From CAG-390 sp045546615 (GTDB lineage: Bacteria > Bacillota > Clostridia > Oscillospirales > CAG-272), in assembly GCA_045546615.1 (NCBI GenBank), contig JAZQDD010000006.1:1-37695 (forward strand): a stretch of DNA of 37,695 nucleotides. The letters run 5' to 3'. Shown here piece after piece: positions 13,635-22,730 of this stretch. Numbering within the stretch: position 1 is the first letter of the stretch; every line of letters starts with the position of its first letter. The position numbers and the translations under genes are program-made. The notes under the pieces were generated by a model that ran no database searches, was not told where the DNA came from, and was given only the letters and a program-made list of their open reading frames with translations.

Positions 13635-13988
13635 ATGGCAAGAGTTAAAGGCGCAATGATGACGCGCAAGAGAAGAAATAAAGTTCTGAAAGCAGCCAAG
13701 GGTTACTGGGGTTCCAAGAGCAAGCACTTTAAGATGGCTAAACAAGCCGTTATGAAGAGCGGTAACTACGCTTTCATCGCCCGTAAGCAGAAGAAGAGAG
13801 ATTTCCGCCGTCTGTGGATCGCGCGTATCTCCGCTGAAGCTAAAGTCAACGGAATGAACTATTCCACCTTTATCCACGGTCTCAAGAAGGCTGGCATCGA
13901 CCTTAACCGTAAGATGCTCGCTGAGATCGCGGTTGCTGATAAGGCTGGCTTTGCAGCACTTGCAGAGCAGGCTAAAGCAGCTCTCTGA
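13635..13988 (+). CDS. rplT: 50S ribosomal protein L20
   Basis: A 117-aa protein that binds 23S rRNA early in 50S assembly. It shows the typical basic N-terminal extension (MARVKGAMMTRKRRNKVLKAAKGYWG) and the globular domain with RDFRRLWIARISAEAKVNGMNYS. In Firmicutes it is also the repressor of its own operon, acting on the leader upstream of infC. GGAGG lies about 9 bases before the ATG, and rpmI ends 24 bases upstream. A good terminator follows. Confidence 0.98.
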   Translation: MARVKGAMMTRKRRNKVLKAAKGYWGSKSKHFKMAKQAVMKSGNYAFIARKQKKRDFRRLWIARISAEAKVNGMNYSTFIHGLKKAGIDLNRKMLAEIAVADKAGFAALAEQAKAAL

Positions 13989-14004
13989 TCTATTATAGTA
14001 TAGT

Positions 14005-14040
14005 GACTGTCGCGAGCGCACGCCCGCGGCAGTCGTTTTT
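14005..14040 (+). terminator. Terminator of the infC operon
   Basis: GACTGTCGCG (14005-14014) pairs with CGCGGCAGTC (14025-14034), 10 bp with one G-U pair, followed by G and five T. The next gene begins 24 bases later without an evident promoter, so some read-through is likely. Confidence 0.8.
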
Positions 14041-14063
14041 GTAAAATCATTTGAGGTGTTGAT

Positions 14064-14903
14064 ATGTCAAGTGAAGCCGTATATATAAGCTCGCGTCAAA
14101 ACCCATACGTTATGCGTATAGCCTCTCTTTCCGATAACAAGGGAAGGGCACGCGAGGGGCTTTTTAAATTCAGCGGGTTCAAGCTTTTTTCGGAGGCTGT
14201 TGCCTGTGGGCTGGTAATAGAGCGTGTTATCTTGCGCGAAGATGTTGAGGGAAGGCTGGGCGGAGAAGTGCGCCGCATCATGCCGAATGCGGATATCTGT
14301 GTTTTTTCCGAATCCGCTTTCGATAAGGTCAGCGATGAAAAATCGCCCGAAGGTATAATAACTGTTGCAAAACATATTGACAAAATCGCAAAAATTGCTA
14401 CAATAAATAATATAGCGAATCTTTTGCCGTCGGAAACTACTGTCATAGCGCTTGAGTCATTGCGCGATCCGGGCAACCTCGGAACGATCATTCGCTCTGC
14501 GGCGGCGTTTGGCGTGGATACTCTTGTTTTGTCCTCCGATTGCGCGGACGTTTATAATCCGCGTACTATAAGAGGCGCGATGGGCGCACTTTTTTCCAGA
14601 CGTATATTGATAACAGACGATTTGCCTGCGTTTATAGAAAAGCTCTCAAACAGCGGCAGACGCACTATCGCGGCAACTCTCTCTCCCGACGCCGTTCTGC
14701 TTGGCGACGTCGGACTCTCAAGGAGTGACTGCATCGTTATAGGAAACGAGGGACACGGTCTATCCGACCAAACGGTAAAGGCTTGCACAAATGCCGTCAT
14801 TATTCCAATGCGGAGCGGCGTAGGAGTGGAATCACTCAACGCGGCAACGGCGGCATCAATATTTATGTGGGAATTAACTAAAAATGAAGGACGTTCTGTA
14901 TGA
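14064..14903 (+). CDS. TrmH/SpoU-family rRNA or tRNA 2'-O-methyltransferase
   Basis: This 279-aa SAM-dependent RNA methyltransferase belongs to the knotted SPOUT group. An N-terminal L30e-like substrate-binding domain (about 15-100) precedes the catalytic domain with motif 1 DPGNLGTIIRSAAAFG, motif 2 CIVIGNEGHGLS and motif 3 IPMRSGVGVESLNAATAAS. In many Firmicutes an enzyme of this type, often annotated as 23S rRNA methyltransferase, lies just after rplT, as here. The exact nucleotide modified cannot be read from the sequence. GAGGTG precedes the ATG at normal distance. The 3' end overlaps dprA by 20 bases, so the two are probably coupled in translation. Confidence 0.92.
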   Translation: MSSEAVYISSRQNPYVMRIASLSDNKGRAREGLFKFSGFKLFSEAVACGLVIERVILREDVEGRLGGEVRRIMPNADICVFSESAFDKVSDEKSPEGIITVAKHIDKIAKIATINNIANLLPSETTVIALESLRDPGNLGTIIRSAAAFGVDTLVLSSDCADVYNPRTIRGAMGALFSRRILITDDLPAFIEKLSNSGRRTIAATLSPDAVLLGDVGLSRSDCIVIGNEGHGLSDQTVKACTNAVIIPMRSGVGVESLNAATAASIFMWELTKNEGRSV

Positions 14904-16146
14904 CGCTTGGCTGACGACCGTATTACCTGCGGGAGGAAGCGAGTACAAAAAGCTCTTTAGCTATTTTACCGATGCTTATGAGATATATCGGGCAAACGAG
15001 GCAGAGCTTGAAGCGGCGGGAGCTTCTGCAAAGCTTGTATATGCTATGCGAAGCAAAGACCTTGACCGCGCAGCCAGAATAACCGAATACTGTAACCGTC
15101 AGGGCATAGAGCTTATTACTTGTTTTGATAAGCGTTATCCGCAAAGGCTGGCGAGCATTCAAGCGCCGCCGTTTGCTTTTTACGTAAAGGGTAATATGCC
15201 CGATATCGACTACGGATTCAACGTTGCCGTTGTCGGAACTCGAAAAATGAGCGAATACGGAATGAAGAGTACGTATAAACTATCATACGAACTCGCAGCC
15301 GCAGGTGCTCGAATTATAAGCGGAATGGCACTTGGTATTGATTCCGTTGCCGCCTGCGCCGCAATAGAAGCGGCGGGAAGTACGCTTGCCGTGATGGGAT
15401 GCGGACTTGACCGCGCGTATCCGCCCGAGCACAAAAGGCTTATGGAGATCATAGCCCAAAACGGAGCTGTTTTTAGTGAATTTCCTCCCGGAACTCCTCC
15501 GGCGAGAACTAATTTTCCAATCAGAAACCGAATAATGAGCGGGCTTTGCCAGAGCATTCTTGTTGTAGAGGCGGGAGAGGGCAGCGGCGCTCTTATCACC
15601 GCAAAAGAGGCAATAAGGCAGGGAAGAGCCGTGTATGCCGTTCCGGGACACATCGATTCCCCTACGTCTTGGGGTGTTAATTCTCTGATACACGCAGGTG
15701 TACGAGTTGCCCTTGGCTCGGGTGATATACTTGAGGACGCGCAGGAGCTGTATGGCAATTTTTTCAACGAGGGTGCGTATGCCCATGCCCAAGGGCGTTC
15801 TGCCTACCGTGACGGTGTGCTTGAAAAATACGGTGTCGCATCGATTTACTCTGACAAGCCGTTGGCTAATGCTGTTGTAAAAAAGAAAAAGAGTCTGCCG
15901 CAGTCGCAGGTTGCGACTACGCTTGCCCCGCCGCCTGTGAAAGAGGAGAAGCATGAGGTGATAGCGGGACTCAGTACCGATGCGCGCCGCGTGCTTGAAT
16001 ATATGCCCGTGGGTGGGGCGGTACCGCTCGATTATTTTGAAAAATTGGAATTTTCATCAGCCCAATTGACAAGAATACTTTTCGGACTTGAGCTTTCGGG
16101 AGCTGTAAGAAGCGCACCCGGCGGAACGTACGTCCGTCTTAAATAA
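14884..16146 (+). CDS. dprA: DNA-processing protein DprA/Smf
   Basis: DprA loads RecA on incoming single-stranded DNA during transformation. The 420-aa product has an N-terminal helical region (about 1-85), the Rossmann-like core with VVGTRKMSEYG, GARIISGMALGIDSVA, GCGLDRAYPPEH, SEFPPGTPP and FPIRNRIMSGL, and a C-terminal winged helix (about 355-420). Length and motifs are normal. It overlaps the SpoU gene by 20 bases and precedes topA by 21; dprA-topA-trmFO is a conserved order in Firmicutes. No other competence genes are in the window, and DprA alone does not prove natural transformation. Confidence 0.95.
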   Translation: MKDVLYDAWLTTVLPAGGSEYKKLFSYFTDAYEIYRANEAELEAAGASAKLVYAMRSKDLDRAARITEYCNRQGIELITCFDKRYPQRLASIQAPPFAFYVKGNMPDIDYGFNVAVVGTRKMSEYGMKSTYKLSYELAAAGARIISGMALGIDSVAACAAIEAAGSTLAVMGCGLDRAYPPEHKRLMEIIAQNGAVFSEFPPGTPPARTNFPIRNRIMSGLCQSILVVEAGEGSGALITAKEAIRQGRAVYAVPGHIDSPTSWGVNSLIHAGVRVALGSGDILEDAQELYGNFFNEGAYAHAQGRSAYRDGVLEKYGVASIYSDKPLANAVVKKKKSLPQSQVATTLAPPPVKEEKHEVIAGLSTDARRVLEYMPVGGAVPLDYFEKLEFSSAQLTRILFGLELSGAVRSAPGGTYVRLK

Positions 16147-16167
16147 AGAAAGGTAACATCATCGCAT

Positions 16168-18489
16168 ATGAAAAATCTCGTTATCATAGAATCTCCGCCC
16201 AAGGCGCATACCATACAGAGTTGTCTTGGACAGAATTATAAGGTTGTTGCATCCAAGGGACATGTAAAGGATCTTCCTAAAAGCACCTTTGGAATTGACA
16301 TAGATAATGATTTCGCCCCGCATTATATTAATATTCGCGGTAAAGGCGATCTCATCAAGGAGCTTAAAAAGGAAGCCAAGAACGCAAACAAGGTCTTTCT
16401 CGCAACCGACCCTGACCGCGAGGGTGAGGCTATTTCGTGGCATCTCGCATCCGCGCTTGATCTCGATCCTGCCAGAACCTATCGCGTTACTTTCAACGAG
16501 CTTACAAAATCTGCTATAAAAACGGCGATAAAAGCGCCCCGACAGATAGATATGAATCTTGTAAACGCTCAACAGTCCCGCCGTATACTCGACAGAATAG
16601 TTGGATACAAGCTCAGCCCCCTGCTTTGGAAAAAGGTTCGCCACGGCTTGTCCGCGGGACGCGTTCAGTCCGTTGCTACGAGGCTTGTTGTTGAGCGCGA
16701 GGAGGAGATCCGCGCGTTTGTTCCCGTTGAATATTGGACGGTTGCGGCAAAGCTTATGGCTAACGGAACCGAATTTGCCGTTCGCTATTTTGGCGACAGC
16801 ACAACGGGTAGCAAGGTAAAGCTGAATAGCGAGGCGGAGGCGATGGCTGTAGTCAACGCCGTAAAGGGCAAGAGCATGACTGTCAAGTCTGTCAAGCGCG
16901 GTGTCAAGTATAAGACTCCCGCCCCTCCGTTTACGACCTCTACGATGCAGCAGGAGGCTTCGCGCAAGCTCGGATTCCAGTCTGCGAGAATAATGCGCAC
17001 CGCGCAAGAGCTTTACGAGGGTATAAATCTCGGCTCCGCAAACGGCGGAACACAGGGTCTTATAACCTATATGCGTACCGACTCCCTCCGAGTTGCTGCC
17101 GAGGCACAGGATGCGGCACGCGCCTTTATCGCGGAAAAATACGGCGAGAGCTATTGCCCGCAAAATCCGCGTGTGTATAAGACCAAATCGACCGCACAAG
17201 ACGCTCACGAGGCTATCCGTCCCACAAGACCGACGCTCGCGCCCGCTGATGTAAAGGCGTATCTTACCCCCGACCAGTTCAAGCTCTATAAGCTGATATG
17301 GGAAAGATTCGTGGCAAGCCAGATGGAGTCCGCCAAGCTTGATACATTGAATGTTGATTTTGACTCGGCAGGACATCTTTTCCGCACGGGCGGATACACG
17401 GTAGCATTTCAGGGCTATATGGCAGTCTACGAGGAATCTCTTGATGATTCGAGAAAGAATGCCGATGAGCTTGATGATATAAAAAATATCAGGATTCCCG
17501 ATTTAGGCGAGGGTGAAACTCTTCCCACCACCGACGTTAGTGCGGACAGACATTTTACCGAGGCACCGCCGAGGTATACCGAGGCAACGCTTATTAAGGT
17601 TCTTGAGGAGAAGGGGATCGGAAGACCGAGTACCATAACCCCCACGATTACCACTATTATTGCTCGCGAGTATGTGCGCCGTGAGGGCAAGTCGCTCGTC
17701 CCCACACAGCTTGGCGAGATAACCACGGCTCTTATGAAATCGGAGTTTGCCGATATCGTTGACTATAAGTTTACCGCCAATATGGAGGATAAGCTTGACG
17801 GTATCGAGAATGGAGATACGTCGATGGTAAGCGTGCTTTCGGAATTCTGGGCGGATTTTGAAAAGGAGCTTAAAGCGGCAGAGGAAAAGCTCGGTCAGGA
17901 AAAGGCGGAGCTGCCCGCAGAGCTTACCGATATTATCTGTGATAAATGCGGCGCTACGATGGTGGTCAAGAGCGGTAGGTTTGGCAGATTTGCCGCTTGC
18001 CCCAATTATCCCGAGTGCAAAAATACCAAGCCGCTTGATAAAAACGGTGCGGTTGCGGAAAAGAAGCCCGCAGTAGTTGCGGATTTCAAGTGCGAGGTGT
18101 GCGGCGGTGACATGGTACAGCGACACGGCCCGTACGGTACGTTCTATGCGTGCGCAAATTATCCTAAATGTAAGTTTATCAAACAGCAGACTCGCACTCT
18201 TGACGTGCCCTGCCCCAAGTGCGGCGGAAAGATACTGATCAAGCAGGCGAGAAACAAATCCGTATTCTATGGCTGTGAGCATTATCCCGAGTGTGATTTT
18301 TCAAGCTGGGATGCTCCTACTGCCGAGAAATGCCCCAATTGCGGGAAGATGCTTTTCAGACGTAAGGGTAAGAACCCCGGTCTCGTATGCGCTGACCGCG
18401 CTTGCGGATATTTTAAAGAAGAGATCATTCCCGAAAACGATACTCCCGATCTTCCGCCTCCGCCGACCGATGCGGATGTCCCATTTTAA
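16168..18489 (+). CDS. topA: DNA topoisomerase I, four zinc ribbons
   Basis: This 773-aa type IA enzyme relaxes negative supercoils. The Toprim domain has E8 in VIIESPPKAHTI and DPDREGE (81-87). The catalytic tyrosine is Y301 in ITYMRTDSLR. The C-terminus carries four Cys4 zinc ribbons in series (from about residue 590: CDKCG, CEVCG, CPKCG and CPNCG, each with a second Cys pair), compared with three in E. coli. The usual ESPAKAKTI is altered to ESPPKAHTI; the catalytic Glu is kept. The tail ends in a proline-rich acidic stretch. An AAAGG site lies about 15 bases before the ATG, a little far. trmFO follows after 3 bases. Confidence 0.97.
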   Translation: MKNLVIIESPPKAHTIQSCLGQNYKVVASKGHVKDLPKSTFGIDIDNDFAPHYINIRGKGDLIKELKKEAKNANKVFLATDPDREGEAISWHLASALDLDPARTYRVTFNELTKSAIKTAIKAPRQIDMNLVNAQQSRRILDRIVGYKLSPLLWKKVRHGLSAGRVQSVATRLVVEREEEIRAFVPVEYWTVAAKLMANGTEFAVRYFGDSTTGSKVKLNSEAEAMAVVNAVKGKSMTVKSVKRGVKYKTPAPPFTTSTMQQEASRKLGFQSARIMRTAQELYEGINLGSANGGTQGLITYMRTDSLRVAAEAQDAARAFIAEKYGESYCPQNPRVYKTKSTAQDAHEAIRPTRPTLAPADVKAYLTPDQFKLYKLIWERFVASQMESAKLDTLNVDFDSAGHLFRTGGYTVAFQGYMAVYEESLDDSRKNADELDDIKNIRIPDLGEGETLPTTDVSADRHFTEAPPRYTEATLIKVLEEKGIGRPSTITPTITTIIAREYVRREGKSLVPTQLGEITTALMKSEFADIVDYKFTANMEDKLDGIENGDTSMVSVLSEFWADFEKELKAAEEKLGQEKAELPAELTDIICDKCGATMVVKSGRFGRFAACPNYPECKNTKPLDKNGAVAEKKPAVVADFKCEVCGGDMVQRHGPYGTFYACANYPKCKFIKQQTRTLDVPCPKCGGKILIKQARNKSVFYGCEHYPECDFSSWDAPTAEKCPNCGKMLFRRKGKNPGLVCADRACGYFKEEIIPENDTPDLPPPPTDADVPF

Positions 18490-18492
18490 GTC

Positions 18493-19839
18493 ATGAGCGA
18501 TATCATGGTAAATGTTTACGGTGCAGGACTTGCGGGATGTGAGGCGGCGTGGCAGATAGCGAACCGCGGCGTAAAGGTTCGACTTTACGAGATGAAGCCG
18601 CATAAGCGTACCCCTGCCCATAAGACGGAAGGGTTTGCGGAGCTTGTATGCTCAAATTCTCTGCGTTCCGACAGCGTTACCAATGCCGTCGGACTTCTCA
18701 AGGAGGAGATGCGCAGAATGGGTTCTCTCATTATCGAGGCGGCAGATGCCACCCGCGTTCCCGCAGGCTCGGCTCTTGCGGTGGACCGCGATGCGTTTTC
18801 TGCATATATAACAGAAAAGATAGAGGGACACCCGAATATAGAGATAGTTCGCAAAGAGGTTTGTGATGTCCCCGAGGACGAGGTTACGATCATCGCAACA
18901 GGCCCTCTTACATCCGACGCTATGGCGGACTATATAAAGAACAGCCTTGGCTGTTCCGGACTTCATTTTTTTGATGCCGCCGCTCCGATAGTCGACGGCG
19001 CAAGCATCAATACAGACGTTGCTTTTTTTGCCTCACGCTATGATAAGGGAGATGCGGATTATCTTAATTGCCCCATGACAAAGGAGCAATACGATGCCTT
19101 CTACGAAGCGCTCGTTACCGCAAGAGAGGCAGAACTGCACGATTTTGACAAAAAAGAGCAGGGCGACTTTACCGTATTCGAGGGCTGTATGCCCGTCGAG
19201 GTAATGGCTCGCCGCGGAAGGGATACTCTGCGCTACGGACCGCTCAAGCCCGTTGGGCTTAACGATGTGCGCCATCCCGAGATAAAGGAATATTACGCCG
19301 TAGTACAGCTCCGCCGTGAGGATGCCGAGGGCACTATGTTCAATCTCGTCGGTTTCCAGACGCACCTTGCTTTCCCCGAGCAAAAGCGTGTTTTTGGTTT
19401 GATACCCGGGCTTGAGAATGCGGAATTTCTCCGTTATGGCGTGATGCATAGAAATACCTACCTTGATTCCCCCGGACTTCTTGACGCCGATTACTCCATG
19501 TTGTCGCGCGAAAATGTCTTTTTCGCAGGGCAGATGACGGGAGTTGAGGGCTACGTTGAATCGGCGGGATCGGGACTTATAGCGGGCATTTGCGCCGCGC
19601 GAAAGGCTCTTGGCTTGGAGCGCGTGCTGTTCCCGAACGTAACAATGCTTGGCGCTATGGCAAATTACGTTTGCCACGGAGGAAGCGGCAAATTTGTTCC
19701 AATGAATGCTAATTTTGGAATAATCCCACCCCTTGAAAACAGAGTAAAGGGCGGCAAGCTGGCAAAATATGCCGTTTATGCCGAGCGCGCCCTTACAGCG
19801 CTTGAGGATTTTAAGGAAAAATATGAGAATCATTATTGA
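18493..19839 (+). CDS. trmFO: Folate-dependent tRNA m5U54 methyltransferase TrmFO
   Basis: TrmFO forms 5-methyluridine at position 54 of tRNA using methylenetetrahydrofolate and FAD, unlike the SAM-dependent TrmA of enterics. The 448-aa product has the FAD-binding VYGAGLAGCEAAWQIA near the N-terminus, ELVCSNSLRSD, and AGQMTGVEGYVESAGSGL in the C-terminal half, all family hallmarks. The start at 18493 has little Shine-Dalgarno support; the ATG at 18505 is an alternative and would leave the FAD motif intact. The gene is 3 bases after topA, as often seen in Firmicutes, and its last 17 bases overlap plsX. Confidence 0.96.
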   Translation: MSDIMVNVYGAGLAGCEAAWQIANRGVKVRLYEMKPHKRTPAHKTEGFAELVCSNSLRSDSVTNAVGLLKEEMRRMGSLIIEAADATRVPAGSALAVDRDAFSAYITEKIEGHPNIEIVRKEVCDVPEDEVTIIATGPLTSDAMADYIKNSLGCSGLHFFDAAAPIVDGASINTDVAFFASRYDKGDADYLNCPMTKEQYDAFYEALVTAREAELHDFDKKEQGDFTVFEGCMPVEVMARRGRDTLRYGPLKPVGLNDVRHPEIKEYYAVVQLRREDAEGTMFNLVGFQTHLAFPEQKRVFGLIPGLENAEFLRYGVMHRNTYLDSPGLLDADYSMLSRENVFFAGQMTGVEGYVESAGSGLIAGICAARKALGLERVLFPNVTMLGAMANYVCHGGSGKFVPMNANFGIIPPLENRVKGGKLAKYAVYAERALTALEDFKEKYENHY

Positions 19840-20851
19840 TTGTATGGGCGGCGACAAAGCCCCCCTTGAGGTAGTAAAGGGCGCGTATCTTGCGTCGCTT
19901 GAATATAACGCCAGCTTCATTCTTGTGGGCGATAAGGCGGCTATCGAGAGAATAGCCGCAGAAGAGCAGATAGATCTGCGCCGTTTTGATATCGTACACG
20001 CAAACAGCGTCATAGAGATGGAGGATGATCCCATTTCTGTGGTCAGAGCAAAGAACGATTCAAGCATGAGCGTTGCTCTGCGCTTGCTTTCCGAGGGAAA
20101 GGGCGATGCTGTCGTCAGCACGGGAAACACCGGTGCACTTTTTACGGGAGCTACTCTTATCGTCAGAAAGATAAAGGGCATTCGCAGAGCTGCGATCGCA
20201 AGCATTCTGCCCATGAATCCCCCTGTGCTACTCCTTGATTCGGGCGCTAACGTGACTGTTACCGACGAGTATCTTGAGCAATTTGCCATCATGGGCAGTA
20301 TATATATGCAAAGAGTGTGTGGGCTTAGTGCGCCTCGCGTAGGACTTCTCAACAACGGAAGAGAGGAATGCAAGGGAACAGAGCTTCAGCTCAAAACTTA
20401 TGCAAGACTGTCCGAGTCACCGTCGATAAACTTCGTTGGTAACGTTGAGGCGAACAAGATACCCAAAAACGCTTGTGACGTGCTCGTTACCGACGGATTT
20501 ACGGGCAATATCCTTCTTAAATCCATCGAGGGTATGGGAAAGATGATGCTCACGACCATGAAGGAGCTTTTTTACGCCGATACAAGGACAAAGATATCTG
20601 CCGTTTTTGCAAGACACAAGGTGGCTGATATCAAAAAGCGCTTCGATCCCACAGAGTACGGCGGAGCGCCGATCCTCGGCATCTCCAAGCCCGTTATAAA
20701 GGCACATGGCTCGTCAAATGCAAACGCTGTAAAAAATGCGGTACGTCAGGCGATAAATTATGCCGAGACGAATGTAATTGTAAGCATAGCCAGAGAAACA
20801 AAGCTCTTTACGGCTACCAAAACTATCAGTGAAAGCGAAACTTCAAAATGA
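19823..20851 (+). CDS. plsX: Phosphate acyltransferase PlsX
   Basis: PlsX converts acyl-ACP to acyl-phosphate, the acyl donor for PlsY in phospholipid synthesis; it is a peripheral membrane enzyme. The 342-aa product starts MRIIIDCMGGDKAPLEVVKG and contains the conserved STGNTGA and DVLVTDGFTGNILLK segments. A longer frame exists upstream, but AAGGA at 19813-19817 and the family N-terminus fix the ATG at 19823. The start overlaps trmFO, and the stop overlaps the start of rnc by 4 bases. In Bacillus plsX is followed by fabD, fabG and acpP before rnc; all three are missing here. Confidence 0.96.
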   Translation: MRIIIDCMGGDKAPLEVVKGAYLASLEYNASFILVGDKAAIERIAAEEQIDLRRFDIVHANSVIEMEDDPISVVRAKNDSSMSVALRLLSEGKGDAVVSTGNTGALFTGATLIVRKIKGIRRAAIASILPMNPPVLLLDSGANVTVTDEYLEQFAIMGSIYMQRVCGLSAPRVGLLNNGREECKGTELQLKTYARLSESPSINFVGNVEANKIPKNACDVLVTDGFTGNILLKSIEGMGKMMLTTMKELFYADTRTKISAVFARHKVADIKKRFDPTEYGGAPILGISKPVIKAHGSSNANAVKNAVRQAINYAETNVIVSIARETKLFTATKTISESETSK

Positions 20852-21585
20852 GTAATGTAAATACAGAGCTTCCGCGCGATCGCGCTTTGCTTGAGCAACG
20901 TATAGGATATCGTTTTTTAAGTGCGGAGCTTTTGACCGAGGCACTTACGCACTCCTCGTATTCAAATGAACACGGCGGAGCAAGACTGTTCCCGTGCAAT
21001 GAAAGGCTTGAATTTCTTGGCGATTCGGTGCTGTCGGTCATCACAAGTGAATATATATATGAAAAATTCAGCGCTTCTCCCGAGGGCGATCTTACCCGAA
21101 TGAGAGCGGAACTTGTCTGCGAAAAGGCGCTTGCCGCCTTCGCGGAGGAAATAGAGCTTGGTAACTATCTCCTGCTTGGCAAGGGCGAGGAAAAGGGCGG
21201 CGGCAGAAGCCGCAAATCCATTCTCGCCGATGCATTTGAGGCGCTGATAGCCGCAGTATACCTTGATTCGGCAAATACGGGCGACGGTAGAGATGCCGTA
21301 CGAGCTTATCTTTTGCCCCTTATTGAAAATAGACTTGGGGTGCTTTTGAACGAATGGCACGGTGCTGATTACAAGACCTTGCTCCAACAGCTCATTCAGC
21401 GTTCAGAGGGCGAGATGCTTGAGTATATCACAGTGGACGAGCAAGGTCCCGACCACGCAAAGGTGTTTACGGTCGAGGCGAGGCTCAATTCCAATATCAT
21501 CGGTAAGGGAGATGGCGCAACGAAACGCGCCGCGGAACAAGCCGCGGCAAAGCAGGCGCTCGTTCTTTTCGGTGAGCTTAAATAA
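20848..21585 (+). CDS. rnc: Ribonuclease III
   Basis: RNase III cuts double-stranded RNA in rRNA maturation and mRNA turnover. The 245-aa product has the signature NERLEFLGDSVL (51-62, with E55 and D59) and the second acidic pair D128 and E131 in ADAFEALIAAVY, followed by a C-terminal double-stranded RNA-binding domain (about 168-243) with DYKTLLQQL and GDGATKRAAEQAAAKQAL. Length and motifs are normal. The ATG overlaps the plsX stop (ATGA), so the two are coupled. A terminator follows. Confidence 0.97.
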   Translation: MSNVNTELPRDRALLEQRIGYRFLSAELLTEALTHSSYSNEHGGARLFPCNERLEFLGDSVLSVITSEYIYEKFSASPEGDLTRMRAELVCEKALAAFAEEIELGNYLLLGKGEEKGGGRSRKSILADAFEALIAAVYLDSANTGDGRDAVRAYLLPLIENRLGVLLNEWHGADYKTLLQQLIQRSEGEMLEYITVDEQGPDHAKVFTVEARLNSNIIGKGDGATKRAAEQAAAKQALVLFGELK

Positions 21586-21598
21586 TGCCGTAATTGAT

Positions 21599-21645
21599 AC
21601 GGAGCCGTGGGCGGCGTTGCCGCGGCTCCGTGCTTTTGGTTTTTT
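21599..21645 (+). terminator. Terminator after rnc
   Basis: ACGGAGCCGTGG (21599-21610) pairs with CCGCGGCTCCGT (21620-21631), 12 bp with one G-U pair, followed by GCTTTTGGTTTTTT. It ends directly before the GGAGG of the radical SAM gene, so it may also modulate read-through into that gene, which shows no separate promoter. Confidence 0.75.
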
Positions 21646-21656
21646 GGAGGATGAAA

Positions 21657-22697
21657 GTGGCACATAAAAATATACCGATATTTATTCCGCACCTCGGCTG
21701 TCCGAACGGATGCGTTTTTTGCGATCAACGGGCAATATCGGGGCAGATAGAATTTTGTGAGGCGGACGTTGAGCGTCAGCTTGCCGAATCCGTAGCAACG
21801 CTTAACGAGGGTGATGAGGCGGAAATAGCCTTTTTCGGCGGCTCTTTTACGGGTATTGACCGCGCTCTCATGGTACGGCTTCTCGACATGGCACAGCCGT
21901 ATCTCGCCTCGGGCAAGGTCAGCTCCATTCGTTGCTCCACCCGTCCCGATTACATAAATGACGAAATACTTTCAATTTTGTCCCGCTACGGCGTAAAAAC
22001 GGTGGAGCTTGGCATACAGAGTACGTCCGATGGGGTACTTGCGGCAAGTAAGCGAGGTCACACAGCCGATGTGGCACGACGCGCGGCGGCGGCTCTCAAG
22101 GCGGCGGGATTTAATTTTATAGGTCAAATGATGATAGGACTTCCCGCATCAAACGTTGAACGGGAAATCGCCACCGCGCGCGAGATATGCGATATGGGAG
22201 CTGACGGTGCGAGAGTGTATCCCACCGTGGTCTTTGCCAACACGGAGCTTTCCAATATGTCGGTATCCGGCGAATATCAACCGCTTACGGAAGATGATGC
22301 AGTACGGCGTACAGCGGCAGTGCTTGAAGTGTTTGAGGGGGCTGGTGTCCCCGTTATCCGCGTGGGCTTATGCTCGGGCGAGAGCTTGTCATCGCCCGAA
22401 AAGGCAGTTGCGGGCGCACGCCATCCCGCTATCGGAGAGCTTGCGATGGGCGAACTCATGTTCAACAGGATATGTGCGGAAATAGAAAGAAAGTTCTCTG
22501 CGGGTGAGAGAATGAGACCGGAACAAACACTTGTCGTTTTTGTGCCAAAGGGGGCAACGTCTCGCGCCGTTGGGCAAAACAAACGCAATATTTTGCGAAT
22601 TCGCGAAAAATATTCTGCACTATATCAAATAAATCGCATAAAAATTATTGAAAAAGTTTCTATAATAGGTTATAATATTATGATAGACGTTTTATAA
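21657..22697 (+). CDS. Radical SAM protein (Elp3-like), function unknown
   Basis: The 346-aa product has the radical SAM cluster motif C15-x3-C19-x2-C22 (GCPNGCVFCDQ), an early IAFFGGSFTGI segment and GFNFIGQMMIGLP, typical of radical SAM barrels related to the Elp3/MiaB group. It lacks an acetyltransferase domain like that of true Elp3, so tRNA elongator activity is not supported. The same kind of gene often lies just before smc in Clostridia, but its substrate is unknown. Frames extend upstream to 21594 and an ATG lies at 21651; the GGAGG at 21646-21650 abuts that ATG but is 6 bases before the GTG at 21657, which I prefer. The last codons contain the smc promoter. Confidence 0.88.
   Translation: MAHKNIPIFIPHLGCPNGCVFCDQRAISGQIEFCEADVERQLAESVATLNEGDEAEIAFFGGSFTGIDRALMVRLLDMAQPYLASGKVSSIRCSTRPDYINDEILSILSRYGVKTVELGIQSTSDGVLAASKRGHTADVARRAAAALKAAGFNFIGQMMIGLPASNVEREIATAREICDMGADGARVYPTVVFANTELSNMSVSGEYQPLTEDDAVRRTAAVLEVFEGAGVPVIRVGLCSGESLSSPEKAVAGARHPAIGELAMGELMFNRICAEIERKFSAGERMRPEQTLVVFVPKGATSRAVGQNKRNILRIREKYSALYQINRIKIIEKVSIIGYNIMIDVL
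22648..22676 (+). promoter_or_regulatory. Promoter of smc within upstream gene
   Basis: TTGAAA (22648-22653) and TATAAT (22671-22676) are 17 bases apart, inside the last 50 bases of the radical SAM gene. It would give the smc-ftsY-rdgB and following genes their own start. Confidence 0.7.
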
Positions 22698-22730
22698 CTT
22701 TATTTATATAAAACTTCGGAGGTTATTTCT

